From contig DIFZ01000062.1 in NCBI GenBank assembly GCA_002419385.1, positions 24,438-88,437 on the forward strand: a stretch of 64,000 nucleotides of DNA, in the 5' to 3' direction. Below are positions 62,970 to 64,000 of the stretch, piece after piece. Under the pieces are notes generated by a model. That model did not search any database. It was given only the letters and a program-made list of their open reading frames with translations, and had not been told where the DNA came from. How positions within the stretch are numbered: position 1 is the first letter of the stretch; each line of letters opens with the position of its first letter. Made by a program: the position numbers and the translations under genes. Origin of the DNA: Geobacter sp. UBA5735 (GTDB lineage Bacteria > Desulfobacterota > Desulfuromonadia > Geobacterales > Geobacteraceae).

Positions 62970-63599
62970 CTATGCTTTAACGCTATCCTTGATGAGCAAC
63001 AGCCCGTTTTTGGCACCCGGGACTGCGCCCTTTATCAACAGCAGGTTGTCTGCCACATCAACGCGTACCACCTGCAGCCTCTGAACAGTAACCTTAGAAT
63101 TACCCATCTGGCCGGGCATCTTCTTGTTCTTCATGACACGTGCGGGAGTCGCCGAGCATCCGATCGAACCAGGCGCTCTGTGAAAACGAGAACCGTGTGA
63201 GGTACGTCCGCCCTGAAAACCCCATCTCTTGATGACACCCTGGTAGCCCTTACCTATGCTGGTCCCGGAGACATCAACAAGATCGCCCGCATCGAAAATA
63301 CTCGCGTTCAGGACATCGCCCACGTTATAAGCATCAATGTCTTCGAGACGGAACTCGCGGATGTGATTTACTACGCCCTTCCCGGCAGCTTTGCAGTGGC
63401 CAACCATCGCCCTGCTTGCACGGGTTGCGTCAGCGTCACCAAAGCCGACCTGTATTGCCTGATAACCGTCTTTCTCAACAGTCAGTTTCTTCAGCACTAC
63501 ACAGGGACCGACTTCCACAACCGTCACCGGTATTTTCCGGCCGTCGTCACTAAATATCTGGGACATGCCCAGTTTCTTTCCTAGCAAACCCTTCTTCAT
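62970..63599 (-). CDS. rplC: 50S ribosomal protein L3
   Basis: A 209-residue L3: MKKGLLGKKLGMSQIFSDDG, GKGYQGVIKRWGFQGGRTSH and GSIGCSATPARVMKNKKMPG. Confidence 0.97.
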   Translation of the reverse strand: MKKGLLGKKLGMSQIFSDDGRKIPVTVVEVGPCVVLKKLTVEKDGYQAIQVGFGDADATRASRAMVGHCKAAGKGVVNHIREFRLEDIDAYNVGDVLNASIFDAGDLVDVSGTSIGKGYQGVIKRWGFQGGRTSHGSRFHRAPGSIGCSATPARVMKNKKMPGQMGNSKVTVQRLQVVRVDVADNLLLIKGAVPGAKNGLLLIKDSVKA

Positions 63600-63645
63600 G
63601 ACTTATATCCTGTTCGATTTAGTCTGTTGTGGCAATTATCCTGCG

Positions 63646-63954
63646 TTACAGCTTGATCTCGACATCCACGCCCGCTGACAGATCCAGCTTCATGAGTGCA
63701 TCAACGGTCTGCTGAGTCGGATCGAGAATATCGATCAGCCGCTTATGGGAACGGATTTCAAACTGGTCCCGGGACTTCTTGTCAACATGCGGTCCCCTGA
63801 GTACGCAGTACTTGTTGATTACCGTCGGAAGCGGGATTGGTCCGGCAACTCGAGCGCCGGTCCTCTTGGCCGTATCGACGATTTCACCCACCGACTGGTC
63901 GAGCAGCTTGTGATCATACCCTCTTAAGCGAATTCTTATTTTCTGACTTGACAT
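63646..63954 (-). CDS. rpsJ: 30S ribosomal protein S10
   Basis: A 102-residue S10: KIRIRLRGYDHKLLDQSVGEIV and RGPHVDKKSRDQFEIRSHKR. GAGGGCG precedes the start at 63954. The 46 nt beyond it to the window edge contain no further feature; tuf or fusA is expected further right. Confidence 0.97.
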   Translation of the reverse strand: MSSQKIRIRLRGYDHKLLDQSVGEIVDTAKRTGARVAGPIPLPTVINKYCVLRGPHVDKKSRDQFEIRSHKRLIDILDPTQQTVDALMKLDLSAGVDVEIKL

Positions 63955-64000
63955 CGCGCCCTCGTACGTATCCTGTTACTCGATAATTGAACTCACGACA

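Noticed and set aside
48944..63954. Small separate genes on the plus strand within the ribosomal operon
   Set aside because: All such frames are antisense to ribosomal protein genes and none has a ribosome binding site or known domain.

Overview
The window looks like chromosomal DNA from an anaerobic, Geobacter-like deltaproteobacterium (Desulfuromonadia). The basis is its high GC content, the S10-spc-alpha ribosomal operon with secY-adk-map-rpmJ, the FmdE/DUF364 genes beside Fe3+/B12-type ABC importers, a GspE-type ATPase, a response regulator with a PilZ domain, and several radical SAM genes. This placement comes from gene content only. No rRNA, tRNA, CRISPR array, insertion sequence, phage gene or plasmid origin was seen.

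Layout. 0-6 kb: the 5' part of a PelA-like glycoside hydrolase leaving the left edge, a 545-bp non-coding gap with repeats, a PLP aminotransferase, a radical SAM/SPASM enzyme, a HIT protein and an Hsp20 chaperone. 6-12 kb: a translationally coupled tamA-tamB pair for outer-membrane assembly. 12-16 kb: a rhomboid-TPR-zinc-ribbon fusion, then an unrecognised protein coupled to a radical SAM activase-like enzyme. 15.9-26.7 kb: the accessory highlight, described below. 26.7-29 kb: dTDP-rhamnose genes rfbB-rfbD with a cupin. 29-35 kb: the complete 2-oxoglutarate dehydrogenase set sucA-sucB-lpdA. 35-49 kb: a Lon-family protease, a lipid kinase, a PfkB kinase, a response regulator-PilZ protein, a methyltransferase, GspE, a copper P-type ATPase, an AI-2E-family permease, a UPF0158 protein, LpxH, a YkgJ-type cysteine-cluster protein and a penicillin-binding protein. 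49-64 kb: an unbroken ribosomal operon on the minus strand from rpsJ to rplQ. It includes rpoA, secY, adk and map, and the small genes rpmD and rpmJ, and it ends at a clear rho-independent terminator.

The 15.9-26.7 kb region holds two paralogous Fe3+/cobalamin-type ABC importers transcribed divergently. One operon (minus) runs ATPase, permease, class I methyltransferase, lipoprotein binding protein, all overlapping. The other (plus) runs FmdE, DUF364, lipoprotein binding protein, permease, ATPase. Between them is a promoter region with an 18-bp perfect palindrome overlapping a 15-bp perfect hairpin. Downstream on the plus strand are two genes that both carry export signals although their domains are normally cytoplasmic: a zinc nucleoside-deaminase-like protein, and a fusion of two molybdopterin-oxidoreductase-like domains, a CXXCH motif and a tetrapyrrole methylase domain. 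Three copies of one 31-nt hairpin lie just 3' of the three transcription units. One copy carries a compensatory base-pair swap. I infer one co-regulated system for capture and processing of a metal, oxyanion or tetrapyrrole ligand. The ligand cannot be named from sequence.

Several gene starts were moved from the longest possible frame to internal starts with better ribosome binding sites. For the HIT gene, the upstream in-frame TTG is itself the -35 box of a near-consensus promoter.
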